A stretch of 18,652 nucleotides of DNA from Pseudomonadota bacterium. Its GTDB lineage: Bacteria > Pseudomonadota > Alphaproteobacteria > Rhizobiales > Xanthobacteraceae. Shown in pieces: positions 8,352 through 15,265 of the stretch (the stretch's first letter is position 1; each line of letters opens with the position of its first letter). A program made the translations under genes and the position numbers. The notes below the pieces were generated by a model, which searched no databases, was not told where the DNA came from, and worked only from the letters and a program-made list of their open reading frames with translations. The stretch covers positions 1 through 18,652 of the forward strand of contig JAEYAW010000014.1 in assembly GCA_023404675.1 (NCBI GenBank), read 5' to 3'.

Positions 8352-9185
8352 TTAGGCCGTGATGTCAGTCGACCTCGAAAGGTCTCGCCAGCTATCGGCA
8401 TTCGCCTGAAGCGATTTGCTGCGGTCAGTGACGACCTCATAGGCGTCCGAGCCCGCCGCGAAGCGAACCGGCGGTTCCGGGGACGCCACGAGCTTGACGA
8501 CCGCTTGCCCCAGCTTCGCCGGATCGCCGGGTTGCCGATGATTCAGGTTGCCGAGCTGGCTCTCGCGTTCGGCCTTGTGCGTCGCGTAATCCGCGATCTC
8601 GATGTTGCCATAGGACACTGAGCTTTGATCGAGGAAGTCGGTACGGAAGAAGCCCGGCTCGATAATGGTGGCCTTGATGCCGAAGCGAGCGACCTCCAGA
8701 CCCAGCGATTCCGACCAGCCTTCAATGGCGAATTTCGTGGCGCAGTAGATGGATGAGCCGTCGAAACCGATCAGGCCGCCAATCGACGACAGTGTCAGGA
8801 TATGGCCGGAACCCTGCTCCCGCATGACGGGAAGCACAGCGCGCGTGACGGCGAAGACGCCGAACACATTGGTCGCGAATTGACGCTCGATGGCGTCGAC
8901 GGACACCTGTTCGAAAAAGCCGAGCTGGCCGTAGCCGGCATTATTGACCAGCACGTCAATCCGCCCGAACCGTTCCAAGGTCGCCTCAACCGCGGCCGAG
9001 ATGGAGGCATCGTCCGTGACGTCGAGCGCTATCGGGAGAAGGCGGTCGCCGAACTCGAAGAACGCGGCCGCGATCCCGTCCGGCTTGCGAGCCGTGGCTA
9101 CGACCTGATCGCCTGCTTCGAGCGCCACCCGTGCAATCTCCAGCCCTAGACCCCGGTTTGCGCCGGTTATAAGCCACGTTTTCAT
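8352..9185 (-). CDS. Short-chain dehydrogenase/reductase, first gene of the molybdenum-hydroxylase operon
   Basis: A 277-residue classical SDR using NAD(P)H. The cofactor loop TGANRGLG is at residues 7-14 and NNAG at 81-84. The catalytic set is Ser133/134, Tyr147 and Lys151 (YCATK). It lies 15 bases upstream of the IorB-like gene on the same strand, so the two are probably co-transcribed. An SDR that makes or removes an aldehyde next to an enzyme that oxidises aldehydes would be coherent, but this is inference. ATG at 9185 follows GGAAGGA with six-base spacing; a longer frame to 9224 lacks this. It is a paralogue of the SDR at 15266-16135: same opening residues, same catalytic positions and a shared GSDAY motif near the C-terminus. 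Confidence 0.92.
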   Translation of the reverse strand: MKTWLITGANRGLGLEIARVALEAGDQVVATARKPDGIAAAFFEFGDRLLPIALDVTDDASISAAVEATLERFGRIDVLVNNAGYGQLGFFEQVSVDAIERQFATNVFGVFAVTRAVLPVMREQGSGHILTLSSIGGLIGFDGSSIYCATKFAIEGWSESLGLEVARFGIKATIIEPGFFRTDFLDQSSVSYGNIEIADYATHKAERESQLGNLNHRQPGDPAKLGQAVVKLVASPEPPVRFAAGSDAYEVVTDRSKSLQANADSWRDLSRSTDITA

Positions 9186-9229
9186 CTTCGTCCTTCCGAC
9201 GTTTGACGGGGCAGAGCTCCACAATCAGT

Positions 9230-9251
9230 TGATATTTTCCGGAAGTGATAT
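9230..9251. promoter_or_regulatory. Repeated TGATAT flanking TTCCGGAA upstream of the SDR operon
   Basis: TGATAT occurs at 9230-9235 and again at 9246-9251, a 16-base period, with the perfect palindrome TTCCGGAA (9237-9244) between them. It is 45-66 bases upstream of the SDR start, where an activator or repressor site would lie. The adjacent LysR gene is broken, so any cognate regulator of this site may be elsewhere. Confidence 0.3.
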
Positions 9252-9380
9252 GGGGGTCGCCCGAGGAATGAGTGAGCCTATTCCTTCCTATTTCTTGCCT
9301 AAAACTCTGAGAGAACGATCCCCCCGGGACCGAGGTTTCTAAGAAAACGAACGCGTCCTGGAGGAGAAAGCCTTCCCCTG

Positions 9381-9404
9381 CGGCCGAGACTGGCGTCTCG
9401 GCCG
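9381..9404. repeat. Perfect 10-bp inverted repeat (hairpin)
   Basis: CGGCCGAGAC at 9381-9390 and its reverse complement GTCTCGGCCG at 9395-9404 flank a four-base loop. No T-run follows on either strand, so it is not a classic intrinsic terminator. A second weaker hairpin lies just to the right. Function unknown; a folded RNA, a protein-binding site or a recombination scar are all possible. Confidence 0.6.
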
Positions 9405-9549
9405 ACCCCTTCTGCGGGGAGACTCCGCAACGCCCCCTGTAGAGTGAGAGTGCAAACCGGGTTTCCGTGACGGGTCGAGGGTTGGAGAAGAGGTCTCCAG
9501 CGCGGACGGCAAGAGCAGTAATCAGGACGGCGCCCAGCACACCGTTCAT

Positions 9550-10122
9550 GATTGATCCTACCCCTTCGCGCGCAACGCGATCCGCAAGCGACAGCAAATG
9601 CCTGAGCGCAGGATTATCGTTTCCTGCCGACCAGACCACGCTCGATGGTAACGTATCTGTCTCACCCACGATCGGTCGGAAAGCAAAGTGCTCACTCTCA
9701 TTCTGAAACGAGGATGTGCTTGTGAGCGTAATGCCGTAATCCATCGCCACCAGATCGTGCAGGCTTCCTCGAGAGACGTCGTGAACGTCGAGGCGCGGTC
9801 GAAAGCCTGGACGGCTGAGCTTGCCAATCACGTAGTCCTGAGTCTCGGCGCCTGGTCCACCGCGGCTGACGATGAAAACCTCTCCACGAAGGTCATCCCA
9901 AGTGACCTCGGCCTGCCTCGCTAGGTGGTCAGCGACTGGCAGCACGACGAAGATGGCCTCGTTCCATGGCAGCTTGGATTCGTAGCCCGGTATATGCGGC
10001 TCGCCCGTCACGAACGAGACGTCCAGCTCACCCGCCGTCAAGCCGCGCAGCGCTCCGTGTGGCGTGCCCTCCCGCAGTTGGACGTGGATGTCAGCACGGC
10101 AAAATTGGTCGAGCGGTTGCCA
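9550..10122 (-). pseudogene. LysR-family regulator remnant, DNA-binding domain missing
   Basis: The minus-strand frame encodes most of a LysR effector-binding domain. It runs from about 10122, through a QLREGTPHGAL segment and a GELDVSFVTG strand, to the C-terminal motif NDNPALRHLLSLA. The N-terminal winged helix-turn-helix (about the first 85-90 residues) and the linker are absent: the frame reaches a TGA at 10161-10159 with no family-like sequence beyond 10122, and no ATG precedes the domain. Downstream the frame stays open past 9549 into unrelated sequence. A protein started at TTG 10041 could be made but could not bind DNA. The intact gene was probably the local regulator of the SDR operon, because LysR genes commonly flank such SDRs. 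Confidence 0.75.
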
Positions 10123-10300
10123 TGCGCGACCTGCAGCACCGGGCCGATCGGCCCTAGCTCAGATCGCTAAAGAAATTTGCCTGATGCTATCGCAGGATCG
10201 CGCGCGATTGAGCGGGCGTCGAAGTGCAGTTCTCCGGATGGTCGAATTTTGCCATTGGGACAGCAAAAACGTCCCGACAGCTCTTTCACTGCGAAACGTC

Positions 10301-11257
10301 CTACGCCGTAACCTTGTCTGCCAGCGTCACGTCATTCGAAAGAATAGATTTCACATCGCGCTTTGGCGGCATGCCGAATAGCCTGCTGTATTCGCGATTA
10401 AACTGTGTCGCACTCTCATAGCCAACTCTATGGGCGGCGCGTCCAGCGTCTATGCGCTGATTAATCATAAGCCGGCGAGCTTCATGAAGTCGAAGGTGCT
10501 TTTGATATTGAAGCGGACTCATTGCGGTGAGGGCGCGAAAATGATGATGAAGCGTGGACTCGCCCATCCCCGCGATAGTCGCCAATTCCTCGACGCTGAG
10601 GGATCTCGTGAAATTCTTCTGGATGTGGCGGATCGCCACCGCAACGCGATTGGTCTGAGTGCCCACCTGTACTGCCTGGCGGAGTCTTGCGCCGATCGGG
10701 CTGGTGATAACCCGGTAGAGAATTTCCCTTTGCAGTGAACGGCCGAGGATCGGGATGTCCTCCGGGGCGTCGAGAAGTTCGAGAAGCCGGAGCGTTGCCG
10801 TAGCGAGCTTCGATGTCACGCGGCCAATAGCCATGCCGGCATCGGTAGTCACAGTGTCCGGCCCTGCTTGATCCACCTCAGTGATGAGATCATTCGCAAG
10901 ATCGAGATCGATGTTCATCTTGAGCGAGTAATACGGAGTCGCCTCGCTTGCGTCGATGACCTGAACGATGGTTGGCAGGCCGACCGCCGTCAGGAGAAAA
11001 TGCGATTCATCATAGACGTAGGTCTGATCACCGAGCACAACTCGCTTCGAGCCACGAGCGATAAGCGCAAAGGAAGGGTCGTAAACGAAGGAAGCAGGCT
11101 CGACGGAGGAAGTCCGACCATGGATCGTCAGTCCAGGGATTGCTGTGACATGCTCTCCCTTTCCCGCGAGATGCCGCTTTATGATATCGGCGATCTTTTC
11201 GCGCGCTGCGTCAGTCGCGGGTTCAGATTGATCGTTCTCGGTCGAATACTGCTCCAT
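10301..11257 (-). CDS. AraC-family transcriptional regulator (AraC_N / YqhC type)
   Basis: A 318-residue regulator with an N-terminal AraC_N domain at about residues 30-190 (segments such as FVYDPSFALIARGSKRV, and a YYSLKMNIDL strand) and a C-terminal double helix-turn-helix at about 215-305 (SVEELATIAGMGESTLHHHF; then VGYESATQFNREYSRLFG). Relatives include YqhC, which senses aldehydes and controls aldehyde reductases. ATG at 11257 is chosen over ATG at 11263 because AAGGA lies seven bases before the former and only one base before the latter. It is divergent from the SDR-EthD-MDR operon at 11948, with gene remnants in between, and may regulate that operon. The carbonyl-sensing role is inference from relatives. 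Confidence 0.9.
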   Translation of the reverse strand: MEQYSTENDQSEPATDAAREKIADIIKRHLAGKGEHVTAIPGLTIHGRTSSVEPASFVYDPSFALIARGSKRVVLGDQTYVYDESHFLLTAVGLPTIVQVIDASEATPYYSLKMNIDLDLANDLITEVDQAGPDTVTTDAGMAIGRVTSKLATATLRLLELLDAPEDIPILGRSLQREILYRVITSPIGARLRQAVQVGTQTNRVAVAIRHIQKNFTRSLSVEELATIAGMGESTLHHHFRALTAMSPLQYQKHLRLHEARRLMINQRIDAGRAAHRVGYESATQFNREYSRLFGMPPKRDVKSILSNDVTLADKVTA

Positions 11258-11259
11258 CG

Positions 11260-11433
11260 TCATATCCTTATAGCCAAGCCAAAGCTGCTTTCCAGCCCTG
11301 GCGAACGCCCTACCGCGTCAGTCGTCTGGTGAGACGAAACCACGGACACGGCGGAATCCAGATACTCGCGCGGTTCGACGATCTTCCCATCCCGAACCAC
11401 GAATAGGAAGTGGAGCCGGTTTGCGTATCGGGC
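11260..11433 (-). pseudogene. C-terminal fragment of a SnoaL/NTF2-like protein
   Basis: The frame encodes about 57 residues opening ARYANRLHFLFVVRDGKIVE, then REYLD: the last strands of the cone-shaped SnoaL/NTF2 fold (ketosteroid-isomerase-like). Everything N-terminal of it is missing; a TGA occurs at 11457-11455 and GntR-like sequence begins immediately beyond. The fragment's own stop overlaps the first possible ATG of the AraC-type gene. Intact members are about 120-150 residues. Confidence 0.65.
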
Positions 11434-11437
11434 GCGA

Positions 11438-11696
11438 CTACGGCTGTTGCACGATCATCCCCCTGGCACGCAGGGTACGGCGGCCCTGCGCAAGGCGGCA
11501 AGAAGCGAAGAGCTGCTCGATCTCGACCAGGTCGATCGGCGGCACGATCCAGCCCCGTCCTTCGCGAGCGACCAGACCTTCGGCCTCAAGACGGAACAAC
11601 GCAGTCCGGACCGAGGTTCGGGAGACCCCCAAGCCGCGCCTCAATCCATCGCTCGGTCAGCCGCTCGCCGGGACCGATCTCCATGTCCAGGATCAT
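11438..11696 (-). pseudogene. GntR-family regulator remnant, frameshifted and truncated
   Basis: From ATG 11696 the frame reads like a GntR N-terminus (MILDMEIGPGERLTERWIEA). It then loses the family pattern at a run of five C (plus strand, 11626-11630). Shifting frame there restores the GntR wing helix (LGVSRTSVRTALFRLEAEGL, then VAREGRGW). One extra base in the homopolymer explains this, either as a real mutation or a sequencing error. After EIEQLFA the family's FCD effector domain is missing and the frame ends at 11438, so the gene would be broken even if the frameshift were an error. Confidence 0.7.
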
Positions 11697-11714
11697 GCGG
11701 CGATCGTCCAGTGA

Positions 11715-11855
11715 TCCGGCATCGCCTTCAGCGCAACCTTCCTGGCCGCCGGACTGGTAGCCCCGATCTGAGGCCACCTCGGAGATCGATACGGCCGCAA
11801 GCCGATGCTGGTGCGCGCCAACCTCGGTCGAGGCAGCATCACCCGACGGGATTAG
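11715..11855 (+). pseudogene. MFS transporter scrap containing motif A and an in-frame stop
   Basis: The plus-strand frame reads as a hydrophobic helix (FSATFLAAGLVAPI), then TGA at 11769-11771, then GHLGDRYGRKPMLVRANLG. This is helix 2 plus the loop 2-3 motif A (GXLXDRXGRK) of major facilitator transporters. Relatives commonly have Trp at the stop position, so TGG to TGA is the simplest explanation. Stops at 11712-11714 and 11853-11855 bound a fragment of about 46 codons from a protein usually near 400 residues. Confidence 0.4.
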
Positions 11856-11947
11856 GCAATAAATCGGAAGAAGTCGGCTAGGAGCCGCCCGTCGTCAGTC
11901 CCAAATCTCCCGGCAGCACACGATCTGTCTGCAACGAGCAAGACTCG

Positions 11948-12694
11948 ATGAGTATCAACGGAAAAGTAGCCCTCATTACGGGCGCATCAAGTGGCATCGG
12001 CGCCGCCACCGCACGCAAGCTCGCGGCGACCGGCGTCAAGGTCGGCATCGCTGCCAGGCGGACCGATCGCCTCAACGCGCTCAAGGCCGAAATCGTCGCT
12101 GCAGGCGGCGAGGCACTGGTGCTTGAGATGGACGTCGCCGACCTCGCGTCAGTGAAAGCGGGCGTGGCCAAATTGATCGATAGGTATGGCTCGATCGATA
12201 TCCTGTTCAATAACGCTGGGGTGATGCCGGTTTCCGACATCGACCAGTTCCGCTTCGACGAGTGGAACAGTCAGGTCGACATCAACATCAAGGGCGTTCT
12301 CAACGTGACGGGAACGGTGCTTCCGCACATGATCGCGAAGCACTCCGGTCATATCTTCAGCACATCCTCGATCGCCGGCCGCAATGTGTTCGGGCCGGGG
12401 TACACCGTCTATTCGGCGACAAAATTCGCCGTCTCGGCGTTCAGTGAAGTCCTGCGCATGGAGGTCGGGAACAAGCACAACATCCGGGTCACCTGCATTC
12501 AGCCCGGCGCTGTTGCGACCGAACTTCCCGAGCAGACGACCGATCCCGAGAAGCGCCAGCAGCTCGATGCCTATCGTGACGCGATCCGCTTTCGCGACCC
12601 CGGGGACATCGCCGAGGCGGTCCTGTTCGCCGCGCTCGCGCCCACGCACGTCAACGTGGCGGAGCTGTTCATCGTTCCGACTGAGCAGATCTGA
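11948..12694 (+). CDS. Short-chain dehydrogenase/reductase, classical NADP(H) type
   Basis: A 248-residue SDR of the YdfG-like group that reduces or oxidises carbonyl/alcohol substrates in the cytoplasm. The cofactor loop TGASSGIG is at residues 11-18 and NNAG at 88-91. The catalytic residues are Ser140/141, Tyr155 and Lys159 (YSATK). Arg37-Arg38 at the end of the second strand favour NADPH. The length is typical for the family. The ATG has only a poor ribosome site (GAGCAAG). It is the first gene of a three-gene plus-strand operon, 25 bases before the EthD-domain gene. The upstream DNA holds decayed regulator and transporter pieces, so the nearest intact regulator is the AraC_N-type gene at 10301-11257. 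Confidence 0.93.
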   Translation: MSINGKVALITGASSGIGAATARKLAATGVKVGIAARRTDRLNALKAEIVAAGGEALVLEMDVADLASVKAGVAKLIDRYGSIDILFNNAGVMPVSDIDQFRFDEWNSQVDINIKGVLNVTGTVLPHMIAKHSGHIFSTSSIAGRNVFGPGYTVYSATKFAVSAFSEVLRMEVGNKHNIRVTCIQPGAVATELPEQTTDPEKRQQLDAYRDAIRFRDPGDIAEAVLFAALAPTHVNVAELFIVPTEQI

Positions 12695-12719
12695 TCCGGC
12701 GTTCAGGGGAGACAGTTTC

Positions 12720-13532
12720 ATGCAGAAGCATGACGAGCAAACCGTATCCGCCGGTCTGTCGCGCCGCAGTGTAATCGCTGGCACCACTGTCGTTGTGGCA
12801 GGTGCGGCAGTAACCGCTGCGGGAGCGCAAGCCGCCGAAAACCCCGCGCCGCGTCCCTATGTCGGGCCGGTCAAGCTGCTCCAGCTTGCGCATCCCAAAG
12901 CGGGCATCAGCCCGCAGGAATTTGACGATCACTGGCGCCATCCCCATGCCACGCTGGTCCGGGACATGCGCGGCAATCGGAAATATGTGCAGCACCATCG
13001 CCTGAAGAGCAAAGCCTTCACCGATTCCGATTCGACCTATCTCGCCATTGCCGAGGTCTGGCAGGACAGCCTGCCCGCAGCAGATCTCAGCCATGACCCC
13101 CAATTCGTGAATCATGTGCAGCCGGACGAGCCCAAGTTTGTCGACCCGTCCAAGCACATCATCACGATGACCGCCGAGGACATCGTCCAGGCGAGCCGCG
13201 GCAGTGTCGCGCCGGACGCGCCGTTCGCCGATCTCTACTGGTCTGACAAGGACGCCAACTTCTACGTCACGCTGAACCAGTTCGTGCGTGATCGGTCGGT
13301 CGACTGGACAACGGAGGAATCCCTGGCGCTTTCCCGGCGCATGGGCACTTTCCGCCAAGTGGTCAACCGAAGCGTCCAGCCCAACTCGCAGATAGCCATC
13401 ATTCGGCAATTCATGTGGCCGAGCCTGACCCTGTTCGAGCAGGCCGTGGCCGTTGACCCGGCGGCCTTCGAGTCGCTGCGGGCGGTGCCCTCATCCTTCC
13501 TCTATCTCGCGCAATCCGAGCGGGTTTTCTGA
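12720..13532 (+). CDS. EthD-domain protein with Tat signal
   Basis: A 270-residue protein. Residues 14-21 (SRRSVIAG) followed by an Ala/Val-rich run to about residue 40 form a twin-arginine signal ending in an AQA site. The mature part begins with an EthD-type ferredoxin-like fold (VKLLQLAHPKAGISPQEFDD, then HWRHPHA), the signature region of EthD proteins. A second, weaker copy of the fold appears to occupy the C-terminal half (about 155-260), as in two-domain members. EthD proteins are small dimeric a/b-barrel proteins found with degradative oxidoreductases; their biochemical role is often unknown. ATG at 12720 follows AGGGGAG. It lies between the SDR and MDR genes, eight bases before the latter. 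Tat export of such a protein is unusual because its neighbours are cytoplasmic. Confidence 0.85.
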   Translation: MQKHDEQTVSAGLSRRSVIAGTTVVVAGAAVTAAGAQAAENPAPRPYVGPVKLLQLAHPKAGISPQEFDDHWRHPHATLVRDMRGNRKYVQHHRLKSKAFTDSDSTYLAIAEVWQDSLPAADLSHDPQFVNHVQPDEPKFVDPSKHIITMTAEDIVQASRGSVAPDAPFADLYWSDKDANFYVTLNQFVRDRSVDWTTEESLALSRRMGTFRQVVNRSVQPNSQIAIIRQFMWPSLTLFEQAVAVDPAAFESLRAVPSSFLYLAQSERVF

Positions 13533-13540
13533 GGGATTCC

Positions 13541-14542
13541 ATGAAGACTTATCGCTTGCAGACGATCGGCTCGATTGATGGGCTGGAGCTGTGTGAAGAG
13601 GCCGTGCCGACGCCGCGTGCGAGCGAAGTCCTTGTTTGCATCAAGGCCAACTCGCTCAACTTTCGCGATTTCGCCATTCTCCAGGGATGGCTACCCTTCG
13701 GCGTGGAGGAAGGCCGCATTCCTCTCTCGGACGCAGCGGGCGTCGTCGAGGCCGTCGGACCAAGCGTGACACGCTTCAGCGTCGGCGACCGGGTCATCAA
13801 CTCGACGATGCCCAACTGGTTCGGCGGTCCCTTTCGGGAGCACCCACAGCAATATGGCCTGCATCTCGATGGCTGGCTCGCCGAATATCGCGTGGTCAGC
13901 GAGCAGGAACTCGTCGCCATGCCCGACTTCCTGACCTTCGCCGAGGCTGCGACGCTTCCTTGCGCGGCGCTGACGGCCTGGTCGGCGCTCGCCCATGCCG
14001 GCCCCGGACACACGGTCCTCACGCAGGGCTCCGGCGGCGTATCACTGTTCGCGGTGCAATTTGCGCAGGCGGCGGGCGCCCATGTGATCGCGACCACCTC
14101 CTCCGACGCCAAGGCCGAGCGGCTGCGCGCGCTGGGCGCCCATCATGTGCTGAACTATCGGGAGCAGGCCGACTGGGGCGAGCAGACCAAGGCGCTGACC
14201 GGCGGCCGCGGCGTCGATCGCGTGATCGAGGTGGGAGGCCCTGGGACGCTCGCCCAGTCGATCAAGGCTGTCGCGGTCGGCGGGCAAGTTTCGATGGTCG
14301 GTGTCCTGGCCTCGGGAGAGATGCCCAGCTTCATGGATATGTTCATCAGCCAGGCGACGTTTCAGCCGATCGCGAGCGGCAGTCGGCGCGATCTTGAAGA
14401 CATGCTGCGGGCCGTTGAACAGCACCAGCTACACCCCGTCATCGACAGCAGCTTTCCCTTCGAGGACACGAAGGCGGCCTGGGCACGGTTCGCGGAGCGG
14501 GATCTGTACGGCAAGGTGGTCATCACCCAAGGCGAAGGATGA
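13541..14542 (+). CDS. Zinc-independent alcohol dehydrogenase / quinone oxidoreductase-like MDR protein
   Basis: A 333-residue medium-chain dehydrogenase/reductase. The GroES-like N-terminal domain covers about residues 1-125 and contains NSLNFRDF at 37-44, where zinc alcohol dehydrogenases carry a Cys ligand; this and the lack of the structural-zinc cysteine cluster point to a zinc-free quinone-oxidoreductase/enoyl-reductase-like member. The Rossmann domain has GSGGVSLFAVQFA at 163-175 and VIEVGGPGTL for the later strand. It would use NAD(P)H to reduce an activated double bond, quinone or carbonyl. ATG at 13541 is preceded by GAGGGA overlapping the EthD stop, so translation is probably coupled. 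It is the last gene of the SDR-EthD-MDR operon and converges on the TetR gene. Confidence 0.92.
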   Translation: MKTYRLQTIGSIDGLELCEEAVPTPRASEVLVCIKANSLNFRDFAILQGWLPFGVEEGRIPLSDAAGVVEAVGPSVTRFSVGDRVINSTMPNWFGGPFREHPQQYGLHLDGWLAEYRVVSEQELVAMPDFLTFAEAATLPCAALTAWSALAHAGPGHTVLTQGSGGVSLFAVQFAQAAGAHVIATTSSDAKAERLRALGAHHVLNYREQADWGEQTKALTGGRGVDRVIEVGGPGTLAQSIKAVAVGGQVSMVGVLASGEMPSFMDMFISQATFQPIASGSRRDLEDMLRAVEQHQLHPVIDSSFPFEDTKAAWARFAERDLYGKVVITQGEG

Positions 14543-14578
14543 CGCTCGCACCCTCGGCGCCGGGGCTCTTCATGAGCT

Positions 14579-15160
14579 TCACCTGTCCTGGCGCAGGCCG
14601 TCGAGAAGAACGTCAACCAGCCGCACGGCCGATGTCCGCCAGTTGGCGCCTCTGTTCAGGTTGATCACCCCGCCGATCGCACGAAGCAGGTCGAGCGGCT
14701 CGATCTCCATGCGTATCGCTCCGGTCGCTTCCGCATCGGCGGCCAGTTGCTCGAGGGTCGTGGTGATCCGCACGGTGGCGTCGGCGGAGAGAGCATCCCC
14801 CCCGATCAGCGTCTTCAGTGCCTCGGCCATGTCCTGCTTGGCCACGAGAAAATCGACGAACAGCAGCAGCCAGGCGCGCAGCGCCGCGACGGGCGGGAGT
14901 TCGGCGGAGAGCCGCGCGGCCGCGGCGACCAGGGCGTCGGTCTCCTGCTGGTACACCGCCTCGATCAAGGCGTCGCGGGTCGGAAAGTGGCGATAAAGCG
15001 TGCCGATGGCGACGCCAGCGTCGCGCGCGATCTGCTCCAGGCTCGCGCTCCCGCCCCGATCGGCAAAGGCCTGCTTGGCGACCTCTAGCAACCGCGCCCG
15101 GTTCCGTTCGCCATCGGAGCGGGGCTTGCGAGGCGTCGATGGTGCGGAAGCATTCGTCAC
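14579..15160 (-). CDS. TetR-family transcriptional repressor
   Basis: A 193-residue repressor. The N-terminal helix-turn-helix spans about residues 22-68, with SLEQIARDAGVAIGTLYRHF at 39-58 as the recognition region. The remaining helices form the effector-binding and dimer domain, matching TetR C-terminal families that end in a short helix. The start is GTG at 15160; no in-frame ATG is better placed and the ribosome site is weak. It is divergent from the SDR at 15266, and the 105-bp gap contains a clear double palindrome, so it almost certainly controls itself and that SDR. The ligand is unknown. Confidence 0.93.
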   Translation of the reverse strand: MTNASAPSTPRKPRSDGERNRARLLEVAKQAFADRGGSASLEQIARDAGVAIGTLYRHFPTRDALIEAVYQQETDALVAAAARLSAELPPVAALRAWLLLFVDFLVAKQDMAEALKTLIGGDALSADATVRITTTLEQLAADAEATGAIRMEIEPLDLLRAIGGVINLNRGANWRTSAVRLVDVLLDGLRQDR

Positions 15161-15175
15161 GAGTGATTGTCGCCC

Positions 15176-15206
15176 TTGTTAAAGTGAGGATGCCTCCGCA
15201 TATAAT
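15176..15206 (+). promoter_or_regulatory. Putative promoter of the SDR at 15266
   Basis: TTGTTA (15176-15181) and a perfect TATAAT (15201-15206) are 19 bases apart, slightly long for sigma-70. The -10 box lies in the spacer between the two operator palindromes, so a bound repressor would exclude RNA polymerase. On the other strand TTGGCG and TATTAT, also 19 apart, could be the tetR promoter. Confidence 0.45.
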
Positions 15207-15220
15207 ATGAGGCATCCTCA
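15185..15220. promoter_or_regulatory. TetR operator: paired nested palindromes
   Basis: TGAGGATGCCTC (15185-15196) and its exact reverse complement GAGGCATCCTCA (15209-15220) flank a 12-base AT-rich spacer, making a 36-bp dyad. Each arm is itself a palindrome, GAGG-N3-CCTC, so there are two potential TetR dimer sites with centres 24 bases apart. With flanking A/T bases the symmetry extends about four more bases with one mismatch. It sits midway between divergent tetR and SDR genes. Confidence 0.75.
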
Positions 15221-15265
15221 TTTTAACGCCAAATCCAGCGGTGCGAAACCTCGAAAGGCAACCTC

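Larger units (their letters stand above)
9186..9549. other. Intergenic region between the SDR operon and the LysR remnant
   Basis: A 364-bp stretch with no recognisable protein domain, although one minus-strand frame stays open through it. It contains the SDR operon's upstream region (repeats at 9230-9251), the hairpin at 9381-9404, and other short dyads such as TGCGG-N7-CCGCA near 9413-9430. It may hold a structured transcript or fragments joined by past rearrangement. Confidence 0.5.

Noticed and set aside
9290..9350. Possible Tn3-like transposon end near the GGGGG and TTTTC stretches
   Set aside because: The match to known terminal inverted repeats is poor, and there is no partner end, target duplication or transposase.
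8986..10041. A single 351-codon LysR-like gene
   Set aside because: Only the first 165 or so residues resemble LysR, the DNA-binding domain is absent, and the end overlaps the SDR out of frame. Treated as a remnant.
10257..10275. GGGAC-N9-GTCCC dyad after the AraC-type gene as a terminator
   Set aside because: Only five base pairs and no T-run on the relevant strand.
12384..12719. Upstream extension of the EthD gene
   Set aside because: It overlaps the SDR out of frame; ATG 12720 begins a good Tat signal with a ribosome site.
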